DNA from: Clostridium sp. KNHs205
Lineage (GTDB): Bacteria; Bacillota; Clostridia; Lachnospirales; Lachnospiraceae
DNA length: 64,000 nucleotides
Direction of reading: 5' to 3'
NCBI RefSeq assembly: GCF_000702945.1
Contig: NZ_JNLE01000003.1
Span: 2,031,501 to 2,095,500 of the forward strand
The notes beneath the pieces are model-generated. The model was not told where the DNA came from, did no database searches, and was given only the letters and a program-made list of their open reading frames with translations. Of this stretch, positions 34,561-44,548 are shown piece after piece; position 1 is the stretch's first letter, and the number at the start of each line of letters is the position of its first letter. The position numbers and the translations under genes are program-made.

Positions 34561-35148
34561 GTGGAAGAAAAAAAGCTTTTAACTTCGCAGGACTGCCGGC
34601 AGACGGGATATGATATTTCACTGGAGGGAAAGGTGGTTGTGCTGAGCGCAGCCGTACTGCCTGAATCCCATCGCAGTGCAGAGCATCAGCTGTATTTATG
34701 TACCGGTGGCTTTGGCAGTAAGCAAAGTCCCAGTGGACGTGCGGTCTTTGCCGTATCCCTGGCAGATGGCGAACAGATACGCTGGAACCGCAGTGACATT
34801 CTCGGCATTGCAAAGCCTGAAATTCTTACGGATCATGCCAGACTCCAGCTCTCACAGATTCGTCCGGCAGGAGCGCTGGACTTGAAAAATCATGAGCCTC
34901 AGTACAGCGGTTATTGCTTTCTGCCGGATGGCCGCTATACCTCCGGTGTGTGGCTTTGCAGCCCCAAGGAGGTGCAGGACTACATCGACCTGCAGAAGGA
35001 ATATCAGCATCGAATCATGGTCTGCGACCGGGATGATTTCTGCGTTTTTGATATGGTGGATGGTAAACTCATCTATCCAACGCAGGAGATACTGGATGCA
35101 CATCGCAAAGAACAGGAACAAAATGGCGGCATGGAGCTGAAGCTGTAA
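34561..35148 (+). CDS. Hypothetical element protein (195 residues)
   Basis: GTG start with AAGGAGAA upstream, 3 bases after the AbrB stop. Visible pieces are LYLCTGGFGSKQSPSGRAVF and GYCFLPDGRYTSGVWLC. No membrane segment and no family that I recognise with certainty; such proteins are common in clostridial conjugative elements. Confidence 0.7.
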   Translation: MEEKKLLTSQDCRQTGYDISLEGKVVVLSAAVLPESHRSAEHQLYLCTGGFGSKQSPSGRAVFAVSLADGEQIRWNRSDILGIAKPEILTDHARLQLSQIRPAGALDLKNHEPQYSGYCFLPDGRYTSGVWLCSPKEVQDYIDLQKEYQHRIMVCDRDDFCVFDMVDGKLIYPTQEILDAHRKEQEQNGGMELKL

Positions 35149-35200
35149 CGCGTTGCAGACTTTGGCTCCTTTTATAAAAAATTGAAAGGAAGGTATTCTC

Positions 35201-38200
35201 ATGGCAGAAAAGAAAAAGAGAAGGGTTGGCGTAATCGCCATCCTCATTCTCCTCCTGCTGCTGATCGGCGGCGGGATTTTTGTTTTTATGGAACAGCGTC
35301 CCGATTTGTTTATCCCGGAGGATGAGATCCTCACCCGTGGTGAGTTCGCTACTATTATGGTGCGGGATATCCCGCTGGACACAAAGGACGTGGAGAAAGA
35401 CCCGGCCAGTTTCCCTGATATTGACGGACATTGGTCGGAAAAGTACATTGAGGCGCTGATTGATGCAGGCATCATTGACCCTGCTGACTATCCGGATGGC
35501 TTCCATCCCGATGATCCGATCACCCGTGCTGAAATCATCAAGATGCTGGTGCGTATCAGCGGAAAGGATGAGGAAGCGAAAAATACCCAGGGACACAGCG
35601 GCTATGACGATGACAAGGACATCAAGAATGGCGACAAGGGCTATGTCATTATCGGCAAAGAGGATGGCATTACCGGAGAAAATTCTGACGGAAAATTGAA
35701 GCCGAACGATCCGGTTACCAAGGGTGAGGCTAAGGATCTGATTGATAAAACGAAACCTCTTCCAACACCTACCCCCACACCGGAAATACCCAAGCCAACA
35801 CCCGCGCCTAATACGCCCGATCCTGTAAAACCAACACCGACACCCGGCGGAAATTCGGATGACGATGATGATTCAGGAAGCTCCGGCGGCGGCTCCGGTG
35901 GTAGTTCCGGCGGAGGCCCCTATTCCTACCCGGATGCGCAGGTGCGTTTTGAGCTTCCCGAAACCGCACATACCGATACTGAAATCAAAGTCATGCCGGT
36001 ATGGAAATACATGCAGAGCTTTACATGGACGTTGAGTAAAACTGCCGTGGACGGCTCCGAGCAGCCGGAAGAACTGACAGATGCCGGCACGCTCAGTCTG
36101 GAGGGCGGTATACTCCAGTTTAAGGAGCCGGGTAAATATACCCTGACCGCAACAGCGAAAAACGTCAGAGGAAAGGAAACCGTGCTATCCAAAACGGTGA
36201 CGATCTACCCGGTGATTGACCTGACCTTCGCCCTGCCGGAAACCACCCACACAGACAAATCGGTGACGCTGTCCTATGCGCTGGAAGCTCTTTATGGGCA
36301 TGACATCATGTGGACGGCAGAAAAAGACGGTGAAACAACAGCTCTTACCGATATGCTGGATGGTGCGCTTGGAAATGAGGGCGGCACCTTTGTGTTCAAG
36401 AATTCCGGACAACAGACACTTACAGCATCCCTGACCGATGAAACTGGCCGCAGCTTTACCCATACGGAAAGTACAACAGTCTATCCCGTTGCAGAGATTA
36501 CCTTTGCGCTTCCTGAAGCAGCCCATACTGATACAGAGCTTAAAATCTCCACCACACTGCTAAATGCAGATGATATGCCTGTGGTTTGGAGCCTTATGAA
36601 GAATGGAGAAACGGCTGAAATCGCAGAGGAACTGGAAGGCTCCCTGACCGATGAAGGCGGCAAAGTTCGTTTTAAGGACAAAGGCGTGTATCGTCTTACT
36701 GGAACGCTGACGGATGAAACTGGCAGAACCTTTGAAGCATCACAGGCTGTTACCATCTACCCGGTGGGCGCTATTGGCTTCTATCTGCCGGAGATTTCCC
36801 ATATAGACAAAAGTGTTCAGGTGCAGGCATCATTCCAACATCTTGGGACTGCTGAAATTCAGTGGTCGTTGACCCGAAACGGTGAAGCGCTCACGCTCTC
36901 GGACTATGTGGAAGGAACTCTGACTGACACCGACAGCATTGTCCGTTTTAAGGAAAAGGGCGAATATGTGCTGAAAGCCGCCTTTACAGACCCTGCTGGC
37001 AGAAGCTACAGCTATACTGCACCTATTAAGGTCTATCCGGTACCGGGTATCACCTACCAGCTGCCGGAAACTGCCCATACGGATACCCCCGTATCCATTA
37101 TTCCAGAAAACTTGGAATTGCGGGATCTAAAGGTGGAGTGGCTGTTGGAGAACAGCTTCGGATTCCAAGATCTTGCGACTTATCTTGACGGTACGCTTAC
37201 AAACAGCGGCGGCACCATCCGATTCAAACATGCAGGAATCTATGAACTCATTGCCCGGATTACCGACGAAACCGGCCGTGTATTCCTGTATGAGGATGGC
37301 GGGAAAATCGAAGTCCTGCCAGTGCTGACCCTATCCTTCGAACTGCCGGATGCCACCCATACCGACCGCACCATTGATCTGCGTACCCGCGGCAATAACA
37401 ATACACTACCGGTAGAATGGGTGCTCACAAAAGATGGGGAGCCGGTGGAGCTTACCAGTGCTTTGGAAGGCAGTCTGAATGCTTACGGCGGGAAAATCCG
37501 CTTTCAGGATGTCGGAACCTATACCTTGACTGCCTCCATGACGGATGCTCTTGACCGTGTATTCTCTTACAGCGCAGTTACAACCGTCTACCCGGTACCT
37601 TCTGTTTCGCTGAGTGCGCCGCAGGTATGGTATGCAGGAGAAGCTGGAGCGGTTAGTGTCACCGGTACGGATCTGGAAAACCTCACAGCCAACTGGACAG
37701 TCAGCAAGGATGCAGGCGAAGTCAAGCCGTATGCTGCCTATGCTTCCGGTTCCCTGACAGAAGGAGGCGGATCTCTCACTTTTTCAGCAAAGGGAACCTA
37801 TAAGCTGACTCTGACCATGATAGACCCTTCCGGCCGCACCTATGAAAAAAGCCGGGAATTTATTGTATATCCTATCCCGACCATGAGCATCAGCGTTCCT
37901 GCATTGACCTACAGCGGGGACTCCATGGCGGTTACCGCTTCGGGCTCTGAGCTGGCGGAAATGGACATGGTATGGCTTCTTTCTGTCGATGGAGGCACTG
38001 CCAGAACTTATACCGAATATGCAACAGGTGCTCTGACCAAGAATGGCGGAACTCTGAATATCTCTACCAACAAAACGATTTCTGTAAAACTGATTGCCGA
38101 AGCAACAGATACAAACGGACGTAAATTCACTTTTTCTTCAAATCAGGCAACCATTAAACCAATTGCCAGCTTCCCGTTTGCCGTGCCGTCCTCCGTTCAT

Positions 38201-39244
38201 ATCGGTGCTGGTTTTAATGTATCCCTGCCGGCAGCCACCGGACTGGATGGCAGAAACCTCGTGTGGGCGCTGACTAAGGGTGGAAGTCCGGCAACTTACA
38301 CCGGCAGTCTCACCAATAGTGGCGGCAATATCACCATCAGTGCCGCAGGCAGCTATGTTCTGACTGCCAGCACCACAGACAGCACGGGGCGCGTCTTCAG
38401 TTATGCTCAAAATGTCGCCATTACCAACAATGCACCGAACAAACCGACCGGAAGCGCTTCCGTTACCCGCACGGCTCAAAACGGCAAGCTGCGGGTGAAT
38501 CTTACTGCTTCGGCTACCGACCCGGATGGAGATGCTGTCACACTGGAATACTCCGGCAACACTGCCGACGGCTATTATGCCGTGGGAACCCACACCGTGA
38601 AGGTCCGTGCCAAGGATGCATGGGGGTTATATTCTGACTGGACGAATATCACCTTCACTGTAAGCAACTCTGCACCCAGCACTCCGGTGATTACCCGCAC
38701 ACCAAACGGCAACAGTATAGCACCGGGCGTTGCCATTACCATTACCGTTTCCAGCAGTGATCCGGATGGAGATGCCATCACCTACATTTGGGAAGGACGT
38801 CCCGCACAAACAAGCACTGCCTACCCGTTGGGCAAGAACGTGGTGCGCGTGAAAGCCGTGGATTCCACTGGAGCCGAGTCGTCCTGGGCTGCGATAGTTT
38901 TCTTTGTAGCCGATCCGAATCGCGGCGGCGGCATGACGCTGACAGGCCCGGAATCAGTTATTCTGGAGCAGGGGATCTCTGGTGCGACCATTACCAATTA
39001 CACCTTCACCGTGCCGCCAGTTTCCGGGCATTCCGGCAGCGACTACGGACGTGTCCGCGGATACAATACCTTGACCGGACAGTGGGATCAGCTCGACTAC
39101 GGAACTACCACCAACGGCATCACCTTCAGCCGTTCCCTTTCGCCCGGCATCTACAGTCAGTTGGAGTTTTACTACTACACAAATCACGACTGCATGTATA
39201 ACAAATCCAACATCACCTACAGTGTGGAGTTTTACTTCCAATAA
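35201..39244 (+). CDS. Giant SLH-domain surface protein with nine beta-repeats
   Basis: A 1347-residue cell-surface protein. It has an N-terminal membrane anchor (VGVIAILILLLLLIGGGIF), SLH modules at about 45-185 (FPDIDGHWSEKYIEALIDAGII, DPITRAEIIKMLVRIS), a Pro/Thr and Gly/Ser linker to about 245, nine units of about 95 residues that begin like FELPETAHTD and end TDETGR...VYPV, two PKD/fibronectin-like modules with DPDGDA, and an 85-residue C-terminal domain. No LPXTG. SLH domains bind wall polymers, so it probably is an adhesin or mating-contact protein. GAAAGGAAGG precedes the ATG. Confidence 0.85.
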   Translation: MAEKKKRRVGVIAILILLLLLIGGGIFVFMEQRPDLFIPEDEILTRGEFATIMVRDIPLDTKDVEKDPASFPDIDGHWSEKYIEALIDAGIIDPADYPDGFHPDDPITRAEIIKMLVRISGKDEEAKNTQGHSGYDDDKDIKNGDKGYVIIGKEDGITGENSDGKLKPNDPVTKGEAKDLIDKTKPLPTPTPTPEIPKPTPAPNTPDPVKPTPTPGGNSDDDDDSGSSGGGSGGSSGGGPYSYPDAQVRFELPETAHTDTEIKVMPVWKYMQSFTWTLSKTAVDGSEQPEELTDAGTLSLEGGILQFKEPGKYTLTATAKNVRGKETVLSKTVTIYPVIDLTFALPETTHTDKSVTLSYALEALYGHDIMWTAEKDGETTALTDMLDGALGNEGGTFVFKNSGQQTLTASLTDETGRSFTHTESTTVYPVAEITFALPEAAHTDTELKISTTLLNADDMPVVWSLMKNGETAEIAEELEGSLTDEGGKVRFKDKGVYRLTGTLTDETGRTFEASQAVTIYPVGAIGFYLPEISHIDKSVQVQASFQHLGTAEIQWSLTRNGEALTLSDYVEGTLTDTDSIVRFKEKGEYVLKAAFTDPAGRSYSYTAPIKVYPVPGITYQLPETAHTDTPVSIIPENLELRDLKVEWLLENSFGFQDLATYLDGTLTNSGGTIRFKHAGIYELIARITDETGRVFLYEDGGKIEVLPVLTLSFELPDATHTDRTIDLRTRGNNNTLPVEWVLTKDGEPVELTSALEGSLNAYGGKIRFQDVGTYTLTASMTDALDRVFSYSAVTTVYPVPSVSLSAPQVWYAGEAGAVSVTGTDLENLTANWTVSKDAGEVKPYAAYASGSLTEGGGSLTFSAKGTYKLTLTMIDPSGRTYEKSREFIVYPIPTMSISVPALTYSGDSMAVTASGSELAEMDMVWLLSVDGGTARTYTEYATGALTKNGGTLNISTNKTISVKLIAEATDTNGRKFTFSSNQATIKPIASFPFAVPSSVHIGAGFNVSLPAATGLDGRNLVWALTKGGSPATYTGSLTNSGGNITISAAGSYVLTASTTDSTGRVFSYAQNVAITNNAPNKPTGSASVTRTAQNGKLRVNLTASATDPDGDAVTLEYSGNTADGYYAVGTHTVKVRAKDAWGLYSDWTNITFTVSNSAPSTPVITRTPNGNSIAPGVAITITVSSSDPDGDAITYIWEGRPAQTSTAYPLGKNVVRVKAVDSTGAESSWAAIVFFVADPNRGGGMTLTGPESVILEQGISGATITNYTFTVPPVSGHSGSDYGRVRGYNTLTGQWDQLDYGTTTNGITFSRSLSPGIYSQLEFYYYTNHDCMYNKSNITYSVEFYFQ

Positions 39245-39273
39245 TCAGCCTCACATGGAAAGGAGGGCTTTTC

Positions 39274-39834
39274 TTGAGCAATATTCAAATTAAAAACAAC
39301 CGCATTTTGTACTATGGAAACACGGCAGGCTATCTCTCTGGGGAAAATGCTGTGGTCGATCCTATGTTCCAAACCGATGAACTGAAATCCTATCTCACAG
39401 AAAAAAAGGGACTGGAAGTGGAATGGACGCCTGGCACCTTCGAGCGTCTGGCGACGGGGACCCTCGATCCGGAGGGCAACACTGCACTGCTAAGGCGCTG
39501 CCGTGTGTGGCAGATTGCACCTGAAACGGATGTGATGATGAAATTCATCAACTATGATGACTTTACAAGACGCTTCGGAGAACCGGACCCCGCCAGCTAT
39601 CAGGTGGTGTACGACGGCGAGGTGGACACCAATGATCTGGAAGCACTCTATACCAAATTTAATGTTGACCACCCACCCGGCTATGAAGGGCACAGTTTAT
39701 CTATGTCGGATGTGCTGGAGCTGTATGATAAAAGCGGGAGCACCTTTCATTACTGTGATACCTTCGGTTTCAAGGAAATCTCATTTCAAGCGCCGGAGCA
39801 GGAACAAATTGAGGGGCTGCAAATGAATCTGTAG
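39274..39834 (+). CDS. YodL-domain protein
   Basis: A 186-residue protein with a YodL-like domain in its C-terminal half (YDGEVDTNDLEALYTKFN, SLSMSDVLELYDKSG, YCDTFGFKEI). YodL domains occur in many clostridial mobile elements; the biochemical role is unknown. TTG start, chosen because AAAGGAGG lies 7 bases upstream. Confidence 0.8.
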   Translation: MSNIQIKNNRILYYGNTAGYLSGENAVVDPMFQTDELKSYLTEKKGLEVEWTPGTFERLATGTLDPEGNTALLRRCRVWQIAPETDVMMKFINYDDFTRRFGEPDPASYQVVYDGEVDTNDLEALYTKFNVDHPPGYEGHSLSMSDVLELYDKSGSTFHYCDTFGFKEISFQAPEQEQIEGLQMNL

Positions 39835-39845
39835 CCACAGACAAC

Positions 39846-39866
39846 ACAGCCATAGGGCTGTTTTTT
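39846..39866 (+). terminator. Small hairpin with T-run
   Basis: ACAGCC-ATAG-GGCTGT then TTTTT, between the YodL and SpoVG genes. Confidence 0.7.
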
Positions 39867-39894
39867 ATTGCCTAAAAATGAAGGAGGAAAACAC

Positions 39895-40230
39895 ATGAAC
39901 CAGCAATTAACACCCATCAAAATCGATGCCCGTATCAATACGATTCACTTAAATGGCAGGGTAAGAGCCTTTGCATCCATTACGCTGGCAGACTGTTTTG
40001 TTGTCCGGGGCGTGAAGGTCATCGAAACACCCACCGGTCTGTTTGCCGCTATGCCCAGCCGCAGAAGTACCTCCGGCGAGTACCGGGACACCTGCTTTCC
40101 TATCGTAAAAGAGCTTCGGGAGCAGATCAATGAAGCGGTACTGGAAGCATACCGACAGGCACTCCTGCAGGCCGGAGAGCAGACCCTGCAAGTAGAAGAA
40201 TCTGAAGAAGGAGGAATCCCCCATGAGTAA
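39895..40230 (+). CDS. SpoVG-family protein, first copy
   Basis: A 111-residue SpoVG homologue: IDARINTIHLNGRVRAFASITLADCFVVRGVKVIE and the FAAMPSRRS...YRDTCFPI stretch. SpoVG proteins are small nucleic-acid-binding regulators. AAGGAGG precedes the ATG at 39895. It overlaps the second copy by 8 bases. Confidence 0.92.
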   Translation: MNQQLTPIKIDARINTIHLNGRVRAFASITLADCFVVRGVKVIETPTGLFAAMPSRRSTSGEYRDTCFPIVKELREQINEAVLEAYRQALLQAGEQTLQVEESEEGGIPHE

Positions 40231-40618
40231 AGCGCAAACTGCACCGAACGTAGCACAGACCGCCACTGAACAGCCGATCCCTATGAAGATCGATGTGAAA
40301 ATCGGCTCCATTCGTCCGGACGGTAATGTCAGGGCTTATGCATCGGTCAACCTAAACGACTGCTTTGCCATCCGCAACGTTAAAATCGTGGACAGCACCA
40401 AGGGGCTGTTCATTGCCATGCCCAGCTATAAGGCGGGCAATGGCGAGTACAAGGATATCTGCTTTCCGGTCACCAAGGAGTTCCGTGAGCAGCTGAATCA
40501 AACGGTGGTTGATGCCTACCAGCAGGCACTGACACAGAGTCAGACCCAGGGCAGACAGCTGATGGAACAGGCTTCCCAGCCGGAACAACAGCCCGGTATG
40601 CAGATGGCAGGGCTGTAG
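40223..40618 (+). CDS. SpoVG-family protein, second copy
   Basis: A 131-residue paralogue of the preceding protein (IDVKIGSIRPDGNVRAYASVNLNDCFAIRNVKIVD) with a longer Gln-rich C-terminus. The two probably arose by tandem duplication and may regulate the pilus operon that follows. GAAGAAGGAGG precedes the ATG. Confidence 0.92.
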   Translation: MSKAQTAPNVAQTATEQPIPMKIDVKIGSIRPDGNVRAYASVNLNDCFAIRNVKIVDSTKGLFIAMPSYKAGNGEYKDICFPVTKEFREQLNQTVVDAYQQALTQSQTQGRQLMEQASQPEQQPGMQMAGL

Positions 40619-40681
40619 TCTTGCCATGCCACCCATTCACCAATATTAAAAACCAAATCAAATAAAATGGAGGTCATTTCA

Positions 40682-40912
40682 ATGAAAAAATTCGTATCCA
40701 AGGTAAGCAATAAGCTCATCAAAAAGGCACTGGAAGCACAGGCTCTGCTCCGCAGAAAGGACGGGGAAAATTTCGTCGACACGGCCATCAAGATCCTTAT
40801 GGCTGTTGTCATTGGTGCTCTGGTGCTGGCCGGACTGTATGCCCTGTTCGGTGAGACCGTCCTGCCTACATTAAAACAGCGTATCGTTGATATGTTCAAT
40901 TATGGTGGCTGA
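40682..40912 (+). CDS. Flp-like pilin (DUF6133-like)
   Basis: A 76-residue protein with a basic leader and one long hydrophobic helix (TAIKILMAVVIGALVLAGLYALFG) after DGENFVD, the size and form of Flp prepilins. The Gly before Glu is a possible cleavage site for the prepilin peptidase coded next. GGAGG lies 8 bases upstream. It is the first gene of the Tad-like operon and the likely major pilin. Confidence 0.72.
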   Translation: MKKFVSKVSNKLIKKALEAQALLRRKDGENFVDTAIKILMAVVIGALVLAGLYALFGETVLPTLKQRIVDMFNYGG

Positions 40913-41327
40913 TCCGTCGCTCCTGCTGCAGGGCGGCTTTTTTGTTGTTCTGCTGACTGCGGTATCCGCTTGGGATATCTGCAAACGGATCGTCCCCGAC
41001 CTGCTGTGCCTATGCATCGTCCTGACCGCTCTGCTTGATTTTACGCCGGAAAAACTGCTTGGCCTGATTCCCAGCTTCGTCCTGCTCAGTGCCGCTCTGT
41101 TATGGGGCGGCATGGGCGGCGGGGATATCAAGCTCATGGCGGCTTCCGGTCTGGTGCTGGGCTTTTACAACGGAATGACAGCGTTAGTGGCAGGACTTAT
41201 CCTGCTTCTTCTGTTTCATGCGCTGTGTTTTATAATCCAAAAATTGCGGGGGAGGACTGTGCCAAGGGCATACCCCCTCGCGCCTTTTCTATCCATTGGC
41301 TGTCTTGCAGCCTATTTTTTATTTTGA
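40902..41327 (+). CDS. Prepilin peptidase (A24 family, TadV/CpaA-like)
   Basis: A 141-residue membrane aspartic peptidase that removes the leader from pilins. The two catalytic aspartates are in SAWDICKRIVPD and MGGGDIKLM. It lacks the N-terminal methylase domain, like TadV/CpaA. It begins inside the end of the pilin gene, so translation is coupled. Confidence 0.88.
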   Translation: MVADPSLLLQGGFFVVLLTAVSAWDICKRIVPDLLCLCIVLTALLDFTPEKLLGLIPSFVLLSAALLWGGMGGGDIKLMAASGLVLGFYNGMTALVAGLILLLLFHALCFIIQKLRGRTVPRAYPLAPFLSIGCLAAYFLF

Positions 41328-41341
41328 AGGAGGACTATCCC

Positions 41342-41440
41342 ATGAAAAAAACATTAGTTACTGTCGCTTGTGTTGCCGTTCCGGTTGCTGCAGTTGCAGC
41401 ACTGCTTATCCGCAGATTCCGAAACCGCCGCTTTTTTTAA
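41342..41440 (+). CDS. 32-residue membrane peptide
   Basis: MKKTLVTVACVAVPVAAVAA begins a single membrane helix followed by the basic tail RRFRNRRFF. GAAGGAGG lies 9 bases before the ATG. It sits between prepilin peptidase and cpaB and could be a minor pilin-like or assembly peptide. Confidence 0.6.
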   Translation: MKKTLVTVACVAVPVAAVAALLIRRFRNRRFF

Positions 41441-41482
41441 TTCTAATCCGAATGTTAATAGAAAGAAGGAGGAATTGACTCT

Positions 41483-42310
41483 ATGAGTTTTCTAAAAAAC
41501 CGTACGATGCTGGGGGTACTCTGCATCGTGCTTTCGTTACTCATCTGCTTTGCGCTTACTCCGCTGTTTAACCAAAGCGTATCGCAGAAAACAAGCATTG
41601 TCCGGGTGGTGAAGGAGATCAAAGCCGGTGACCAAATCACAAAGGATACCGTGCAGACGGTGGAGGTGGGTGGATACAACCTGCCGGAGAACTTACTGCG
41701 CCAGACCGACTCAGTAATCGGCAAATATGCTGAAGCGGATTTGTTCCCCGGAGATTATATCCTTACCGATAAGCTCTCTGACGTTCCAGCCGCTGAAAAT
41801 GCCTATCTGTACAGCTTAAATGGTGACAAGCAGGCCATTTCGGTAAGCATCAAAAACTTTGCCCAAGGGCTTTCCGGCAAGCTCATCTCAGGTGATATTG
41901 TCTCGGTCATTGCACCGGACTATAAAAAACAGGGAGCCACAGTCATCCCCCCGGAATTGACGTATGTAGAGGTGATCGGCGTCACGGCCAGCACCGGCTA
42001 TGACACAGATACCGGAGAGATTTCTGAAGATGAAGATGAAAAGGAGCTTCCCTCTACTGTGACACTGCTGGTATCGCCCGAACAAGCAAAAATTCTTGCA
42101 GCGTTGGAAGCGGATGGAAAACTCCACCTTTCACTTGTTTTCAGGGGTTCCAAGGAAAATGCTGTTCAGTTTACTAAGCTGCAGGATGAGGTTATCGCCA
42201 AGCTGTATCCTGTACCAGCAGTATCGGATAATACTGAAGCAGCGCAGCCTTCCGGCACAGAACCATCTGCTGAAACGGAGGCTCCTGCCACAGAAGCAGG
42301 AGGTGAATAA
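41483..42310 (+). CDS. CpaB/RcpC-like pilus assembly protein
   Basis: A 275-residue protein with an N-terminal membrane helix (MLGVLCIVLSLLICFALTPL) and a SAF domain (VKEIKAGDQITKDTVQTVEV...ADLFPGDYILTDKL), as in CpaB/RcpC of Tad pili, which act outside the membrane to steady the pilus channel. The last 40 residues are Ala/Glu/Thr-rich. AAGGAGGAA precedes the ATG. Confidence 0.87.
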   Translation: MSFLKNRTMLGVLCIVLSLLICFALTPLFNQSVSQKTSIVRVVKEIKAGDQITKDTVQTVEVGGYNLPENLLRQTDSVIGKYAEADLFPGDYILTDKLSDVPAAENAYLYSLNGDKQAISVSIKNFAQGLSGKLISGDIVSVIAPDYKKQGATVIPPELTYVEVIGVTASTGYDTDTGEISEDEDEKELPSTVTLLVSPEQAKILAALEADGKLHLSLVFRGSKENAVQFTKLQDEVIAKLYPVPAVSDNTEAAQPSGTEPSAETEAPATEAGGE

Positions 42311-42311
42311 G

Positions 42312-43124
42312 ATGCTGAACTTTATGAAGGGAAGCCTGTTCTCCCGAGATAAAAAGGAAGTCCTGCCGGAGGAACCGGAACAGGATGTGCAGGTGCTGGC
42401 AGTATGGGGCAGCCCTGGCAGCGGCAAGACCACCGTTAGTGTGCGCCTTGCAAAATACCTTGCCGAACATAAAAAGAATGTGGCACTTTTGCTGTGTGAT
42501 ATGACCGCCCCCATGCTTCCCTGTATCTGCCCGCCCGGTGACTTGGAGTGTGAACGCTCCCTTGGCAGCATCCTTGCCGCCACACATGTAAGCGATCTGC
42601 TCATTGAACAGAACTGTGTGACACATAAGAAAATGGGGAACCTCACCATGATCGGCATGCTCAAGGGAGAAAATGTGTTTACCTATCCGCCCTACAGCCA
42701 GGAGCTGGCGGCGGAACTGATCAATCACCTGCGAGACATCGCACCCTACATCATTATCGATTGCGGAAGCTACATCGCACATGACATTTTATCAGCGGTT
42801 TCCCTGCTGGAGGCGGATTCCGTTCTTCGTCTGGTAAACTGCGACTTAAAATCCATCAGCTACCTATCCAGCCAGCTGCCCCTGCTGAAGGATCAGAAAT
42901 GGGATGCGGATAAGCAGTATAAGGTGGCATCCAATGTGCGCTCCAATCAGGCAGGAGAGCATATTGAACAGGTGTTGGGCAATGTGGTATTTCAGCTTCC
43001 ACATTCTGAAGAGTTGGAAAATCTGGCCCTGTGCGGAAATCTGTTTGGGGAGTTGAGCCTCAAGGACAGCCGGGGGTTTCGCAAGGAGATTGAAAAAATA
43101 GCAAAGGAGGTGTTTGGTGTATGA
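42312..43124 (+). CDS. CpaE/TadZ-like ATPase
   Basis: A 270-residue MinD/ParA-like ATPase with Walker A WGSPGSGKTTVS and the motif YIIIDCGSYIAHD. In Tad systems TadZ/CpaE places the pilus machine in the cell. ATG is 2 bases past the cpaB stop and the end overlaps the next gene by ATGA. Confidence 0.85.
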   Translation: MLNFMKGSLFSRDKKEVLPEEPEQDVQVLAVWGSPGSGKTTVSVRLAKYLAEHKKNVALLLCDMTAPMLPCICPPGDLECERSLGSILAATHVSDLLIEQNCVTHKKMGNLTMIGMLKGENVFTYPPYSQELAAELINHLRDIAPYIIIDCGSYIAHDILSAVSLLEADSVLRLVNCDLKSISYLSSQLPLLKDQKWDADKQYKVASNVRSNQAGEHIEQVLGNVVFQLPHSEELENLALCGNLFGELSLKDSRGFRKEIEKIAKEVFGV

Positions 43125-44548
43125 GCCGAAAGAAGCCTGGAAATGCAGACCGGCAGACGGTATCTGCTCCAGTTATGAAAATAGATAAGACACGAACTGC
43201 GGCAGGCTCTCAGAGCCTGTTTTTTTCATCCTCAAATACCCATGAATTTGGTTCAGTCCTCCGGGAGGTTCAGGCCCATATTTCCTCCCATTATGCAGGA
43301 CTCATTACGGATGGCAGCAATGGTGAGCGAAAGGAGCAGATCAAGCGGTATATTGCCAAGTACCTGCAGGATAACCGGGCAGCAGTGGCGGGAATGACCG
43401 AGAACCAGCTCACTGACGCGCTTTATACTGAAATGGCCGAGTTTTCCTTCCTGACCAAGTACATCTTCGGGGAGGGCATTGAGGAAATTGATGTGAACGC
43501 CTGGGATGATGTGGAGGTGCAGTACAGCAATGGTGTCACCAGAAAACTGGAGGAACACTTTGAAAGTCCCGAACACGCAATCAATGTGGTGCGCCGCATG
43601 CTGCATGTGTCCGGTATGGTGCTTGACAATGCCAGCCCTACTGCACTTGGGCATTTAAGCAAAAATATCCGTATTGCGGTTCTAAAATCTCCGGTGGTGG
43701 ATGAAGATGTCGGCGTAGCCGCCTCTATCCGTATTGTAAACCCGCAGTCCATGCAAAAGGATGACTTTACCGGAGGCGGCACAGCCACTGAGCCGATGTT
43801 GGACTTTTTATCGGAATGCCTGCGATACGGGGTGTCCACCTGCGTGGCAGGAGCCACCAGCTCTGGCAAGACCACGCTGGCAGGATGGCTTCTGACCACT
43901 ATCCCGGATGGAAAGCGTATCTTTACCATTGAGAACGGCTCCCGCGAGCTTGCATTGGTAAGGCGCCAAGATGGGCAAGTCGTAAACAGCGTCATTCATA
44001 CCCTGACCCGCGACAGTGAAAATGAACGGCAGCGGATTACGCAGACCAGTCTTCTGGATATGTCTCTGCGATTTAACCCGGATTATGTAGTGGTGGGCGA
44101 AATGCGAAGCGCTGAGGCAAACGCAGCCCAGGAAGCAGCCCGAACCGGTATCACGGTATTGACCACAATTCACTCCAACAGCTGTGAGGCCACATGGCGC
44201 AGAATGGTATCCCTGTGCAAGCGCGCGGTGGATATGTCGGATGAAACCCTCATGGCTTATGTGACAGAAGCCTATCCCCTGGTGGTGTTCTGCAAGCAGC
44301 TGGAGAATAAGGCCCGGCGTGTCATGGAAATTATGGAATGCGAGATCCTGCCAGACGGCACGAGAAACTTCCGGCCACTGTTTCAGTACCACATCACCGA
44401 AAACCGTATGGATAACGGAAAATTCATCATTACCGGACACCATGAAATCGTGCAGGGCATCTCGGGAAGTCTGCAGAGAAGGCTGTTGGAGAACGGCATG
44501 CCGCAAAGCACATTGAAGCGCATTCTTGCGATGGGAGGTGCCGCATGA
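43121..44548 (+). CDS. CpaF/TadA secretion ATPase
   Basis: A 475-residue hexameric ATPase that powers pilus assembly. Visible are the N-terminal domain with EEIDVNAWDDVEVQY, Walker A GATSSGKTTLAG, the Asp box FTIENGSREL, Walker B-like YVVVGEMRSAEANAAQEAARTG and the His box TTIHSNSCEATWRRM. Overlaps both neighbours by ATGA. Confidence 0.94.
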   Translation: MSRKKPGNADRQTVSAPVMKIDKTRTAAGSQSLFFSSSNTHEFGSVLREVQAHISSHYAGLITDGSNGERKEQIKRYIAKYLQDNRAAVAGMTENQLTDALYTEMAEFSFLTKYIFGEGIEEIDVNAWDDVEVQYSNGVTRKLEEHFESPEHAINVVRRMLHVSGMVLDNASPTALGHLSKNIRIAVLKSPVVDEDVGVAASIRIVNPQSMQKDDFTGGGTATEPMLDFLSECLRYGVSTCVAGATSSGKTTLAGWLLTTIPDGKRIFTIENGSRELALVRRQDGQVVNSVIHTLTRDSENERQRITQTSLLDMSLRFNPDYVVVGEMRSAEANAAQEAARTGITVLTTIHSNSCEATWRRMVSLCKRAVDMSDETLMAYVTEAYPLVVFCKQLENKARRVMEIMECEILPDGTRNFRPLFQYHITENRMDNGKFIITGHHEIVQGISGSLQRRLLENGMPQSTLKRILAMGGAA

